Assembly: GCA_023525715.1 (NCBI GenBank)
Contig: CM042012.1
Coordinates: forward strand, 40,155,689-40,219,688
DNA length: 64,000 nt
DNA from: Cichorium intybus
Lineage: Eukaryota > Streptophyta > Magnoliopsida > Asterales > Asteraceae
Reading direction: 5' to 3'
Part shown: one piece after another, positions 13,248-24,661 of the stretch
Position numbering within the stretch: position 1 is the first letter of the stretch
Layout: each line of letters starts with the position of its first letter
The notes under the pieces: generated by a model
Databases searched by the model: none
What the model was told of the DNA's origin: nothing
What the model saw: only the letters and a program-made list of their open reading frames with translations
Translations under genes and position numbers: made by a program

Positions 13248-13491
13248 GTACTTTGATTTTACTCATAGTAACAATTTTTTGAGCATACAATTTTTGCTAC
13301 ATATTGTGATTGATAAAGAAATATATGTATTTTTATTATGGGTAAAAGAATATTTTACAAAGTTGAGGTTATATATGTTCCCTATTTTGATTATCAATGA
13401 AAAATGAATTACATTGATACTTTAGGTCAATTGAAGTAACTGACAAATGTATAATGGTTAAGTTGCAGTGGAAATAAAAAGTTGATGTTTT
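13248..13491. other. No gene seen
   Basis: Short AT-rich spacer. Confidence 0.4.
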
Positions 13492-13668
13492 CTCAAAGAT
13501 AGGGTTGAGCATAACCGAAAAAAACCGAAAAATCAAAACCGAACAAAAACCAATGGTTTGGTTTCATTATTTTCAAAAACCAAAAATTTCGGTTTGGTTT
13601 CGGTTTTGGCAATGTCAAAAACCGAGAAAAACTGTACCGAACCGAATTTATAAAAATATATGTTTTTA

Positions 13669-13672
<4 letters not shown>

Positions 13673-13743
<71 letters not shown>
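13673..13743. repeat. (AT)n microsatellite
   Basis: About 71 bp, directly left of the SINE-like piece. Confidence 0.95.
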
Positions 13744-13747
<4 letters not shown>

Positions 13748-13770
13748 TTTGCGACATACAAACGTAAATA

Positions 13771-13850
13771 ACAGCTTGGTCGACCGGTTAAGCGGTTGAT
13801 CCTTGACCCCGAGGTCTGGGGTTCAAGCCCTGTCCCACTAAGTTTTTAAA
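13771..13850 (+). mobile_element. tRNA-derived SINE head or fragment
   Basis: An A-box-like TGGTCGACCGG (13777-13787, one mismatch to the consensus) lies 43 bp before a perfect B box GGTTCAAGCCC (13820-13830). This is the spacing of an internal RNA polymerase III promoter derived from a tRNA gene. The sequence does not fold as a complete tRNA: no acceptor-stem partner is seen, so it is a SINE-like remnant. Confidence 0.5.
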
Positions 13851-14164
13851 GCTGGTTTATTTTTCCACCCATTTGTTCTCATCCCTCATTTTCCAGCAGT
13901 TTGTTCTCGTCCCGCATCGCCCCGAAGATGAAATTATCGCTAATCTAATCCCTTATATTAGGGATAACTCATCCCCTTTCAAGCACCATGAAGGTTTCGG
14001 TTTGATTGGGTTTAAACCTGAAACTCGACCAGTTAAAACCGAGAACCGATACACCGAACCGAACATTTTCAATTTTGATTAGGGTTTATTTTTTGAAACC
14101 GATGCTATCAAATTTGGGTTTTGTTTTAGTTCAAAACCGACCCATGCACACCCCTACTCAAATA

Positions 14165-15095
14165 GTCCATTCATATGTGCACAGTTGTTTTTGCATTCTA
14201 TGTGAGACGTTTTAATGGTTTTGTTTAAGAAAAATGGACGGAAGTTATAGTATATTGGTTACAATTGAGAATTGACATAAACTGTGTTGTTGTTCTCTGT
14301 AAATTAATGGAACAGTTGTGTAGGATGTAATTTAAGGTGACAGGTTGTTCAGGACAATATTGAGACACGTACCTTTTACAAAAGGTCACATGTTTCCTTT
14401 TGTTAGAGATGTGGTGGTTTATATAGGTTCACTTTGACTAAGAACTCTGATATATATAGTTTACTTTTTATTGGAAAATAAAGCCAAAGAGAAACTTTGA
14501 TGCAAATTAAAAGAGATTATCAATAAGGCAATTAGTAACAATCCAAATAACTTCAAATAAAACCTACATGTTTTCACATATTTTCTTTGTTTAAAAGACC
14601 TAGATAAGAACATGTAGGGACATTCACTGTTGTAGCTAGACCCAAATCATACTCAAACTAAAAGACTAGCAGGTCAAAATAAAGAAAAATGAAGTATTGG
14701 AGTCAATCTACAAAAGAAGCATCAGTTAACTTATTTTATATTTTTTGGAGTTAATTCACCATGTTTGAACTATATGATAATGGAATTTAGGAGTTATATA
14801 TATATATATATATATATAGTCTTTTAGTCCATTTTGTGATGTCATAAAAAGAGAAACATGCATAATGTGCTTTGTTTTTACCCTGCCTAATCTTCAATTT
14901 TATTGTTGTAATCAAAATGCATTTGAAGAAGTAATTGCGTATTTCCCCAAATATTTGTGTACCTATAAAATCATTGTGACAAACAGCCCGACTACAGAGA
15001 AGAATTGGATGGGGACTCGATCAAAGTTACAGTTTAGACCTGTTCAATCATTGGATAAAAGGAAAGTCAAATAGAATTTGTACTCCAAGAGACTT
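14165..15095. other. No gene seen
   Basis: AT-rich, with a short (AT)n at 14795-14818. It may hold the unrecognisable 5' part of the copia element that follows. Confidence 0.4.
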
Positions 15096-15099
15096 ATAG

Positions 15100-18000
15100 T
15101 CCAGTTAAGGAAAATACAACATAAACCCCGGTAATGAAGAAAGGGCCAAAATGAGCAGTTTTGTTTCTATTGTGAAGAAACTGGACAACGGAACCCATCT
15201 CACCAAGCTGAGGAAGTCTGGTATAACCAACACTTCATATATTTATATGATAGAACTATATATTTTCCACCATACACTTGAGTATTTAATACTACATGTG
15301 ACACTAATATTTGATATTATGTGTGGATGTTTGGAAGAAATAAGCAAGTGATTACAAACGAATGGTATTACATGCTAGAGATATGATAATTGTTGTTATT
15401 AATACTGCTGGAGCTTTTGATTACCTAGTCTGTATTTTAACAACATATGTTTTGTATATATTGTGAGTAGGAACATGTAACACTTGCAAATTATGAAGCA
15501 ATCTAGATTTACTTATCATTTAATGGATGTTTACATTCATCATCTAAAACGATGTATTCTATGTTAAGAATATTTTCTCATAATGTTATTTATTAAGTAA
15601 ATCTATATGTTTTCATTTAACTAATAGTTCTAATGATAACACCAAAAAAATCAAATGATGTTTGATTCAATATTATGTATGTCATTATCATCCTAACTAT
15701 ATAAACAAGAAACACACATACCAACATAAAAGATGGAACTTTGAAGGCAAATGAGTCTGATTCATTTGATATATGTGTTTCTTATTTATATGGGATGATG
15801 ATTCACAAGTATCTTTCTCTAATGGTAGTGAAAGAACAAAAGGCTTGTTAAAGAATTATACATAGTAATGTATTTAGTCTTTTCAATCATATTAATAGAT
15901 TTGGTTTTATACTTAATCAATTTCATTGACGACTTTCATTCATTATTGTTGAAAAAATTTTAAATGATCAAAGTGTTTCATAATGAAGATGAAATACAAC
16001 TCAATGAGGCCATCATAACCCTTTTCATTCTGATAAAGAAAATGAGTTTTTTAAACCAAGTCTTCTTGGAACATCTTAGGAGTTGGGGAATCAGTTCATA
16101 ACTCATTTCGTTAAGAACACTTAATCGTCATTTGTGTCGTTCTTGTGGGTCATGGGTCACCTAACCACATGGATTTTATCTTATGATATTCGAGGTAGTT
16201 GTCATATTTTCTAGTAGGATAGGTCACCTGACTACTGGTTGTATACTGATACTGCAAGCTTTTGAAGAAGATAAATCAGACCTTGTAGTCTGTTATATGT
16301 GTTTTTGAAGAACTCTTTTCTTTATATATTTTGGAGTTATGCTCACTACAATACATATACTTTGAATATATGTTTCCAACCAAACAAATAGATTATATAC
16401 CGTCAAATGACTAAGGATGAAATGTTTTATCCTTATCTAAAAGGTATAGAGTTATAGACCTTATGTATGGGAATAAGCTTAACTCAACCTAACATCTACT
16501 AATAACATTTATGTAGAATATCCTAAATGATTGTTTAGGATAAAGTTTCTACAATCCCACTAATTGTCATTCGAGAAGACATATACTTAAAAAGTTCTTT
16601 TTCTAAATGGGAGCAATATGGAACTTTAAAGGCTAAAGAACCATAAACTAAATGCATCATAGTTTGAAACTAGCAAGTTTTTCAACAATTGTTGAACTTG
16701 TTCAAATAGTTCATCAGAAACTAATAGAACACCCAGAGATGCATTCGTGTATGATTATCAAGTATGGGCTTGATTAATCTTCCTCGATATAGTATGACTA
16801 TAAAGAATAAGTGAGTTTTCAATTGAGAAAAACATACACGGATGGAAAATTCTCAGATTTAAAGCCAACATATCAAAGTAAGAATCTTCTTTCTTATAAG
16901 AAAATTGCATAGTGTAATTTCTTTATAAATCAAGATGACTCTTTGTCTTCTAGAAAGCTTGTGGGAGCATAGTTGCATTCCTAGTTTTGTATGTGATTAA
17001 CACATTAATTCTTGGAATAAGAGATCTATAGATAGATCATGGAAACTTAAGGATTAACTATAATTGCATTAATTGTCAAGATCTTGAAAGGTTCAAGATA
17101 TAAGACTCTATGATAGTTTACCTTGTCAATATCGCATGACACGATTTTGAGCATGCCTCAGAATCCTAGTACAATGGTTGAGCTAGTTATTGTGATTGGA
17201 TTCCATATGCTGCTACAATTGGATTAATCATATCTGTCATGTAATGCATGAAGGCCATATATAACGTATGCTTAAAGCATGACGACAGGATACCAGTATA
17301 ATCCGAGAATAAGTCATAGAATGACTGCAAGGAACATTCAGAAGTACTTACGAAGAACTGAAGAAATATTCAGAATCTGCAGAGTATTTGAAAGAAATCT
17401 AGGTGTAAGCTATTACACGAATGCTAACTTCCACATAGATTAAGATGATCCTCAATCTCAATCGAGCGTGTCCTCATTATGAATGAAGAAAAACTTACAT
17501 GGATTGGAATTCCATGCAAATTTTAATTGCAATTACACTATAGAGTTAGAATACAATGTTGAACAGGAAACCACATATAAAGATGCTTAAATGATTAGTT
17601 CATTTATGACTAAGTAATCTCATTACGCAAGTATTGGTATCTAAGTCATACTTAAGCGTCTAAAACATTCTCATGAGTTTTCTCTATATATGGGATATAA
17701 ATAAAAACCGGAAATGTTTGTATTCGCAAAGTTTATACAAATCAAGTTTGACGAATATACTTAATGAAGTTCTTTCATTAGCTAAAGCATGAAAGTCACG
17801 CTGGAGCTATATGAACTTATTGTTTTTATTGAAATTTAGGATTTGGATATTGGAACAGTATAAACAACACATATTGTAATGACTTGATATGTTGGATATG
17901 GTATTTTCATTACATAAGTGTTGTGTTCTATATTAGCATGTTTAATCCTTGAATAACCTGATTATTCTAAATGTCCATAGTTGTTCATAATTGTGGTAGC

Positions 18001-18610
18001 ATCTATGAGGTAAGACTAATATGAATGGATTAGTTGATTTTCATGGAGGTGAAAATAGCAAAGGGCTACGACCAAATTCATATATACTTTATTAGAGAAT
18101 AAGTATTGGACAAGACCCACATCAAAATCACTTTATGGATCGTTATCATGAGTAATGTTTGATTAAGGTAGTATCTTTGTATTCTTCGACCTGAGATACA
18201 TATTTGGTACTTGAGTGTAGGAATTGTTGTTCTATGACACAGTTTAATATCGTCCCGTCAAAGGAAGTTATAAGGGTCATCGTTGGGTACAACATGAACT
18301 ACATGATAGGCGTATCTAGTCAAGATGGGATGTGTTCCTCTTATTCGTTGAGAGTTATACATCTAAGCCTTACTTAAAAGTTGAAACAGCATGTGAGATT
18401 GATTGTGATCCATGTCTCATGTTCAACATGATTTCTATAACAAAGGGATAACTGATACCAACACCTTATAACCAATTGTGGGATGGAGCACTCGGAAACT
18501 GGTAGTTTCTAGATGGCACCTCTTCGTGTGTTGTTGGGGGCAGGGGTCTATTGATAGACGTCAACCACTGTCTATGTCAATCTATAATGAATCTTGTGTA
18601 AGTGGGAGAT
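15100..18610 (+). pseudogene. Heavily decayed Ty1/copia gag-pol
   Basis: No long frame survives, but pieces appear in copia order on the plus strand. At about 15150-15200, CFYCEETGQR looks like a Gag zinc knuckle that has lost its last ligands. At 15230-15440 there is YIYMIELYIF and then a protease-like segment. At about 15840-16110, INFIDDFHSLL, FHNEDEIQL and FLEHLRSWGI match the integrase core. At 17195-17300 is the end of reverse transcriptase (PYAATIGLIISVM, then QYNPR...HRMTARNIQKYLRRT). At 17411-17570, YTNANFHID.DDPQSQS matches the start of copia RNase H. Stops and frameshifts separate all of these. A polypurine tract AGTGGGAGATTG at 18601 leads into the 3' LTR. Confidence 0.75.
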
Positions 18611-19509
18611 TGTTGGATCTATATGCTCAAGAATCATTTTAGAATGATATTTGCCAATAACATATGATCCTATAGGGTCACACCTTTAACAAGTTGTCAC
18701 TTAATGATTATTTATTATAATTTGAGTACTAATAAATATTATCAACCCTTGTATTTTATTGGGAAATTATTATTTTATGGAAATAATATTTTCTAGAGGG
18801 AAAACAACTAATAATTCATAATGTATGAATTTGTAAGCTCTGTACATTATTTTGGACTAGTTAGAGTTTATTTATATAATGTTAGAAAATACAAACACAT
18901 GTTATAAAATAAGATGGAATACAAGACAAACTATCTTTGATTTTTTATGGTCATTATCATGGGTCCCCATGGTATGGGTGAGTTTGCTTGTGAAGCAACC
19001 TCTTACACCTTCATGCTTATTTCAAGAGCCATGCTTTAACTTGATGGATGGACGGTCTTAAGATGCATTTATGCAAATATATAAAGAGATGAATAACTAG
19101 TTTATGGGGATTCTTCTTCTCTTTCTTTTTCTCTCTAAAAGCCGAGATTTTCTTGGCTTATTTCCCTCCCTCCATCTTGCAAAGGTTGTGTAGATTTAAG
19201 TGTTATAAGTTGATTATCTTTTAAGACTAATTTGGTATTAGTTCTTGGAGGCTTAAGAAGTGCTTAATACAAGAGAAGACTAGCATCTTTGGTGTCTAAT
19301 ACTTGTTGGTAGATAGATTATAGAGAAACTCTTTCTTGAGTTTTTGTCATCTTCATCAACTACTCAAAATCAAGTGGGGTCAAAGTTTAAAAAGATTGTC
19401 TTCTTAACATCCTATGTGTTGTCATAAATTTTCTAGTTCATGTAATTGGATCATCTTGGTGGTTTTGTTTAAATGGTCTTAAAATAATAGTTATTTTAAA
19501 ATTGCTTCA
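18611..19509 (+). mobile_element. 3' LTR of the decayed copia element (right edge uncertain)
   Basis: Starts TGTTGGATCT directly after the polypurine tract AGTGGGAGAT. A TATATAAA box at 19078-19085 followed by a pyrimidine-rich leader fits U3-R. I place the end at TTGCTTCA (19509), which is a guess because the matching 5' LTR was not found. Confidence 0.55.
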
Positions 19510-21320
19510 GTTGGCACTTAAAATTGTTTTATAAAAAAAAGATCGTTTTTAGCTTCCCAAAAACCATCAATCTCTTCAATCTTGATGTTGTTGAAGCTCC
19601 CACTTGCCAAAACATCCTATGCATGCAAGTTGATGAGGACTTCAAGGAGTGTTGGACCAAAAGATCAAAACCAATAAATTTTGGGTTTCTCCTTCAAAAA
19701 CAGAGAGGTACAAACAACTTTGCAAAAAATTGGTTTCATCTTTATGCTCTCCAATATGGTGTCCAATCTCTTGTTACATTTATGGGTATAATTTATTCAG
19801 AAATCACTTTATTCATAACAACGTTTTTCTTTTCATTTTCTGCATTTAGTTAGAATTCCATATCACCAAAGTAGGGCATTTTTACACAATTAATATTCTT
19901 TACCCTTTTAAATATTTATTACAATGTTAATATTATTTTCAACATTAACACTCTTTATGCTATTAACACTTATTACATTTTAATATAAAAACTCATATTA
20001 TTTCATTAAAAGAGTACACATATAATTAATTGACATATTTTTCATACTGATATACCATTTTTTCCCACAAAATACTTTTCACATAATAATTTCATATCAT
20101 AACTATAATTTGCATTACATAACTATGTGTATTCAACAATAAATACCTTACAAAACTTCATATCATATTTGTCATATTAATATACCATTCTTACACTTAA
20201 TACCTTACAAAACTTCAATATTTCTCTTGTATCATCTATAAGATCACACTTACTATTTAATACTTTCTAACATCCTGAGTACTAAAACTTGAAGATGTTA
20301 CAAGTTTACATACTAGAAGTAACCATTCGTGGAAATTTGTCCTAAATCGATCATCGTGGCCTATAACCAACATTCTTTTTTACAGCTTTTACACATATCT
20401 TATTGTCTGTTACAAATTTGGCTCGTATTCTTTTAAAAAGTTTGCCCTAATTTTTTTTACATCTTTGTTTTTACATATTCATATAAAACTTGGTTTTTAT
20501 AGTATCACTTTATTTTTACAATATTGTTTTAGTATTTTTTTTATATAATTACGTTTTTTATAACATTTTACAGCCTTTAATTTAATAAAATTACATTTTG
20601 ACAATTATTTTATAACTTTCACCTCAATTTTTATGTTTTTAACAAAGTTTTATTACAACTTAGATTTTAACAAAATTGTAAAACGAGTATGTAAAAGATA
20701 AGTTTTCAAAACTTTTACAAATTACATTTACAATTTACATTAATGAAAACAAATATATAAAAAACCTAAAACAATTTGTAAAAAACATTTTAAAAAAAAA
20801 TACTAATTTGTAAAAAAAAAGTAAAATCTTAATAAAATATGCATATAAACACATATGTAAGAAGATATTGGAAAAAGTTGTATCAGAGTTGCAGAAATAT
20901 CATAAAAAGTTATAAAATAAAGTAATAAAAAGTTGTTAAAGAAAGCTATAAAAAAGTTCGGGGAAATTTATAAAAAAAAGTTGGGCCGATTTTGTAATAA
21001 AAATTAAAACTTTGATCAAAATTGTAATAAAAAAGAAGAAATTTCTAACCTATATATGATAGCACATCACGATGATCAATTCATTATATATGATAGATGA
21101 TCAATTCAGGATAAACATTTACGGTTAGATACCTCTTGATGTAATAGTTTTATAAATTGGAATTTTATAGACATATGAAAAACTTTGATCAAAATTTAAT
21201 AAATATGCTTAACAGTATATAATTAAAAAAGTTGGTTACTTTTACAAGTTACGGGTTGATGGAGAAGTCATTGGAAACAAAAAAAAAATGCCTTTAATTG
21301 ACAATTACATTAGTTTTTGT
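19510..21320. other. No recognised gene; AT-rich
   Basis: The frame at 19524-19853 (109 codons) is not recognised. From about 20380 to 21040 the DNA is dominated by TTTTTACA / TGTAAAA words, which suggests a decayed inverted-repeat element, but I could not define its ends. Confidence 0.4.
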
Positions 21321-21321
21321 A

Positions 21322-21509
<188 letters not shown>

Positions 21510-21815
21510 CTAATTAAGATGTATTTGTTTTCTAAGAGGTAATTGGTCTGCAGTCTGTGGACCATATCTGCAGTCTTCTGTAGAAGAAGAGGTGAACCAA
21601 ATGTCAGTAATCTGCAAGAAAACTACTGTTTGTTTTTAAAGTCTACAGACTACTATAATAAACTAAATTATTCATCAAATTATGTATTTTTGTATATCTA
21701 ACTTTTTATTTTGTCAATTACTTTTTTATCAATATTATCTATACTTCATATATAAAAAATATTGTTTGTTTTTTTATATCTGTAACCATCTGCAGAAGAA
21801 AAGTTGGGCCAAATA

Positions 21816-21819
<4 letters not shown>

Positions 21820-21909
<90 letters not shown>
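21820..21909. repeat. (AT)n microsatellite
   Basis: About 90 bp, directly left of the TIR element at 21910. Confidence 0.95.
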
Positions 21910-21913
<4 letters not shown>

Positions 21914-22200
21914 GGGTTCAAATGAGAACCACTAAAAGGTTAAGAACTGTGAGAACCGATATTCACACATGAAGAATCATGTTTTTTTTTCGTTTTGTTG
22001 TTTTTTCACACTTGTTTATTATGTGAAAATACATCAAACTTAATAAAATATCTTATTTTTTAAAACGTTTTGCAATATTCACAATATAATAAACTATCTA
22101 GTTATTAAACTGTGAATACTATAACGTAAACACATTATTAAACTGTGAATTAGTGGTTCTCACTGTTCTCAACCTTTTAGTAGTTCTCATTTGAAGATTT
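21910..22200. mobile_element. (TA)n-associated TIR element, family 1, copy A
   Basis: About 290 bp with inverted repeats of about 50 bp. The left arm is GGGTTCAAATGAGAACCACT followed by AAAAGGTTAAGAACTGTGAG. The right arm read inwards is TTCAAATGAGAACTACTAAA, then AGGTTGAGAACAGTGAGAAC. The left border abuts an (AT)n array; the right border continues into a short ATATATATA. No coding capacity. The same family occurs at 41410. Confidence 0.8.
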
Positions 22201-22535
22201 TAATACGAAAAATATATATAATTTTGTTTTTTATATCTGCAGAATAATAGTTGGACCAAATGTCTGCAATCTACAAGAAAATACTATTTGTTTTTAAGTT
22301 TGCGAACTACTAAAATAAACTAAATTATTTATCAAATTATGTATTTTTGTACATCAAACCTTTTATTTTGTCAAATTATTTTTTATCAATAATTATCTTA
22401 TATATAGAAAAATTATATTTTTAAGGTTAGAAAAGGTTTGAATATACAAAACGATTTTAGTTCATGTCTGCTAGAAAAAGAAGGCGTGCAGACCGTTTTA
22501 GGTGTACGATTTTCTAAAAAACAAACAATCTGCGA

Positions 22536-23435
22536 TAACAAATATCTAGATACCACCTGCAGGCGGTAGACAAAATACGCTAAAAAGACTTTCTTTGAAG
22601 ATTTTAATACGAAAAATAATTATGAAAAAAAAGATGATTGAAATAATTATGAAAAAAAAGATGATTGAAAACGAAACCCAAAAATAAAAAGTTTATGATT
22701 TGATTTTGGGCCCATGATATTGACTATGGACACTTGCAAAATGCGACCCACAAGGAGTACTACACGATATTACCCTAGATTTGGTTCCATCATATGTCAC
22801 AATCCAATATGATTCACAGATCCAAATCTTTTCTTTCTTCACTATCCATACTTTTTAGATTTATGACGAAACTCCTACTTTTGGACTGAAATATATAAAA
22901 TTAATCATTAAACTTTCTATAAGATTTTTAGTTTTGATACATCTAAACAAAAAGCCAATCGAGATAAACATACATAATTTTTGGCCGCAACCAAATTGTA
23001 TTAAAACAAACCATTAGCATGATATTAACCAAAAAACAATACTAACATCAACAATACTACTCAATCTTAGGTAAGGGGAATGATCACAGCATAAGATTGT
23101 TGAATACAAAACGATAGTCCATGATAAAACAAATATAAAGGTGTGTGTTTGAAAAATACGACACATAAATGAAAATATATATGCACGTAAAGATGCACAA
23201 TGGTCTTCAACTAAAAAAATGGATGTATATAAAATTTGCGAAGTCATATATTAGAATTAAGCCAAAAGAATATACTAGCAACACCTGCTCAAAGTAAATA
23301 GGAATCATGTGTTACATGAGTATGTATGAGATAATTGGTCCACTAGCACAAACACGAAAAGGAAGGTAGATCCTAAAATATACAAAGACTATTATTGTAT
23401 TCTGATTATAAGCTTTCATCCTCTTACAGCTAAGC
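22536..23435. other. No gene seen; a 28-bp tandem duplication
   Basis: Two tandem copies of an AATAATTATGAAAAAAAAGA unit lie at about 22612-22669. The remaining sequence is AT-rich and unrecognised. Confidence 0.5.
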
Positions 23436-23439
23436 TTAT

Positions 23440-24337
23440 GTCCTCGTTAAGAATTAACTTTTTTAAGTCTAACATCATGCCATATTCTCGTTTTAGTCTT
23501 GTGCGACCGCTCCTCCTTACACCCTCGACTATGATCGCCCCAACTCTGTTAACAAAATTCGCTTGTCACCTACAAACGTGTCTTAACCATCGTAATCTTT
23601 TTCCTTAATTTGTCGACGATCGATGTCATTCCTAACGAAATTCTAGTTGTCGTGTTCGATATCCTTTTAACAATGTTCTAAAACATGTCCATCATAGGAT
23701 TCTTATTTCTATAATATTCATCTTCCTATCATGTTCCTTTTTAATCGGCTAATATTTAGATGCATATAGCAAAGCTAGTCTAAGTGTCATCTTTGTAAAA
23801 TTTATCCATTAGTTTTAGCCGCACCTTATAGTCACAAACTTACATAGTTGCCCTCCACTTTAATCATCTTGCTTTTATATGGTTTGTAACGCCATCCTCT
23901 ACACCCCCTTCCTTATAGATTATAGACCTCAGCTACTTGAAACTCTAATGGATACTCTTATTCCTTCATAGTTTTTCTCCTTGCTAAAAGTGCACCATAT
24001 ATATTCCTTCTTACTTGTATTCTTATGTAGCCCATTTTCTTCCAAAAATGCCTTCCAATTATCTACCCTAACATTCAAATCAACCCTAGAATCAGGCATA
24101 AGAACTATGTTATTTGCAAAAAGTATACACCATGGTAACCTAAGCATTGATCCTTAATGAAGCCCAAATTCTACTAGGAAAACCTTTGTGTGGCCAGTTG
24201 TTCGAATCCATATTGTAGAAGGGTAGTGTATATCATGTATAACCTCGACATAACTCCTCAAGAATCTTCTAGCTTCCAAGGTCTTCTAGATTGTCTCACT
24301 TTGGATATTATCATATGCCTTCTAAATGTAATGCATA
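23440..24337 (-). pseudogene. RTE-like LINE reverse transcriptase remnant
   Basis: Reading the minus strand from 24330 downwards, broken frames give KAYDNIQSETI...LEARRFLRSYVEVIHD, then LPWCILFANNIVLM, where the FADD catalytic motif of reverse transcriptase has become FANN, then EENGLHKNTSKKEYIWCTFS. Near 23460-23600 the family's C-terminal tail appears: RLRWLRHVCR, then VEGVRRSGRTRLKREYGMM. The order and spacing match the RTE/L1-type non-LTR elements common in plants, heavily decayed and 5' truncated. The Reina-like element abuts it on the right. Confidence 0.75.
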
Positions 24338-24630
24338 TGGTGTGCCTCCTCTAAGGTTCACTTATACTAGGAGGAGAAGACAGTAAGAACAGTTAGAGGG
24401 TAAATGGGTCTAGTATTCTAATAAGGGCATTTTAGTCTTTCTGTAGCTAAAGTCGGTTAGGGGAGATATAAGGGGTTAGTTGGGGTAGTTAGAGGGGATC
24501 GATCATTTCAGTCAAGAGTTTTCTTGTAGGAGAGACTACCCTCTCGAATGGTAGGTTTTGATTCAAACATTCAATGAGAACTAATCATTCAGTTGGTTAA
24601 TACCTTGATTTTTCCAGTAAAAGCATAACA
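24338..24630 (+). repeat. 5' LTR of the Reina-like element
   Basis: Starts TGGTGTGCCTCC and ends near AAAAGCATAACA. The exact ends are uncertain by about 3-5 bp. Confidence 0.85.
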
Positions 24631-24632
24631 AT

Positions 24633-24644
24633 TGGTATCAGAGC
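24633..24644 (+). promoter_or_regulatory. Primer-binding site (initiator Met-tRNA)
   Basis: TGGTATCAGAGC, the standard plant sequence complementary to the 3' end of initiator Met-tRNA, two bases after the 5' LTR. It primes minus-strand DNA synthesis. Confidence 0.93.
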
Positions 24645-24661
24645 AGTTCGATTCAGGGAGG

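Larger units (their letters stand above)
13500..14156. mobile_element. Non-autonomous hAT element
   Basis: Ends TAGGGTTGAGCA (13500) and, on the minus strand, TAGGGGTGTGCA (from 14156) with 8-bp flanks CTCAAAGA (13492-13499) and CTCAAATA (14157-14164) matching at seven of eight positions. The arms are rich in AACCGAA / TTCGGTT words. No transposase. It contains an (AT)n array and a tRNA-like SINE piece. Confidence 0.7.

Noticed and set aside
13771..13850. A functional tRNA gene
   Set aside because: A and B boxes are present but no acceptor stem or complete cloverleaf can be formed; taken as SINE-derived.
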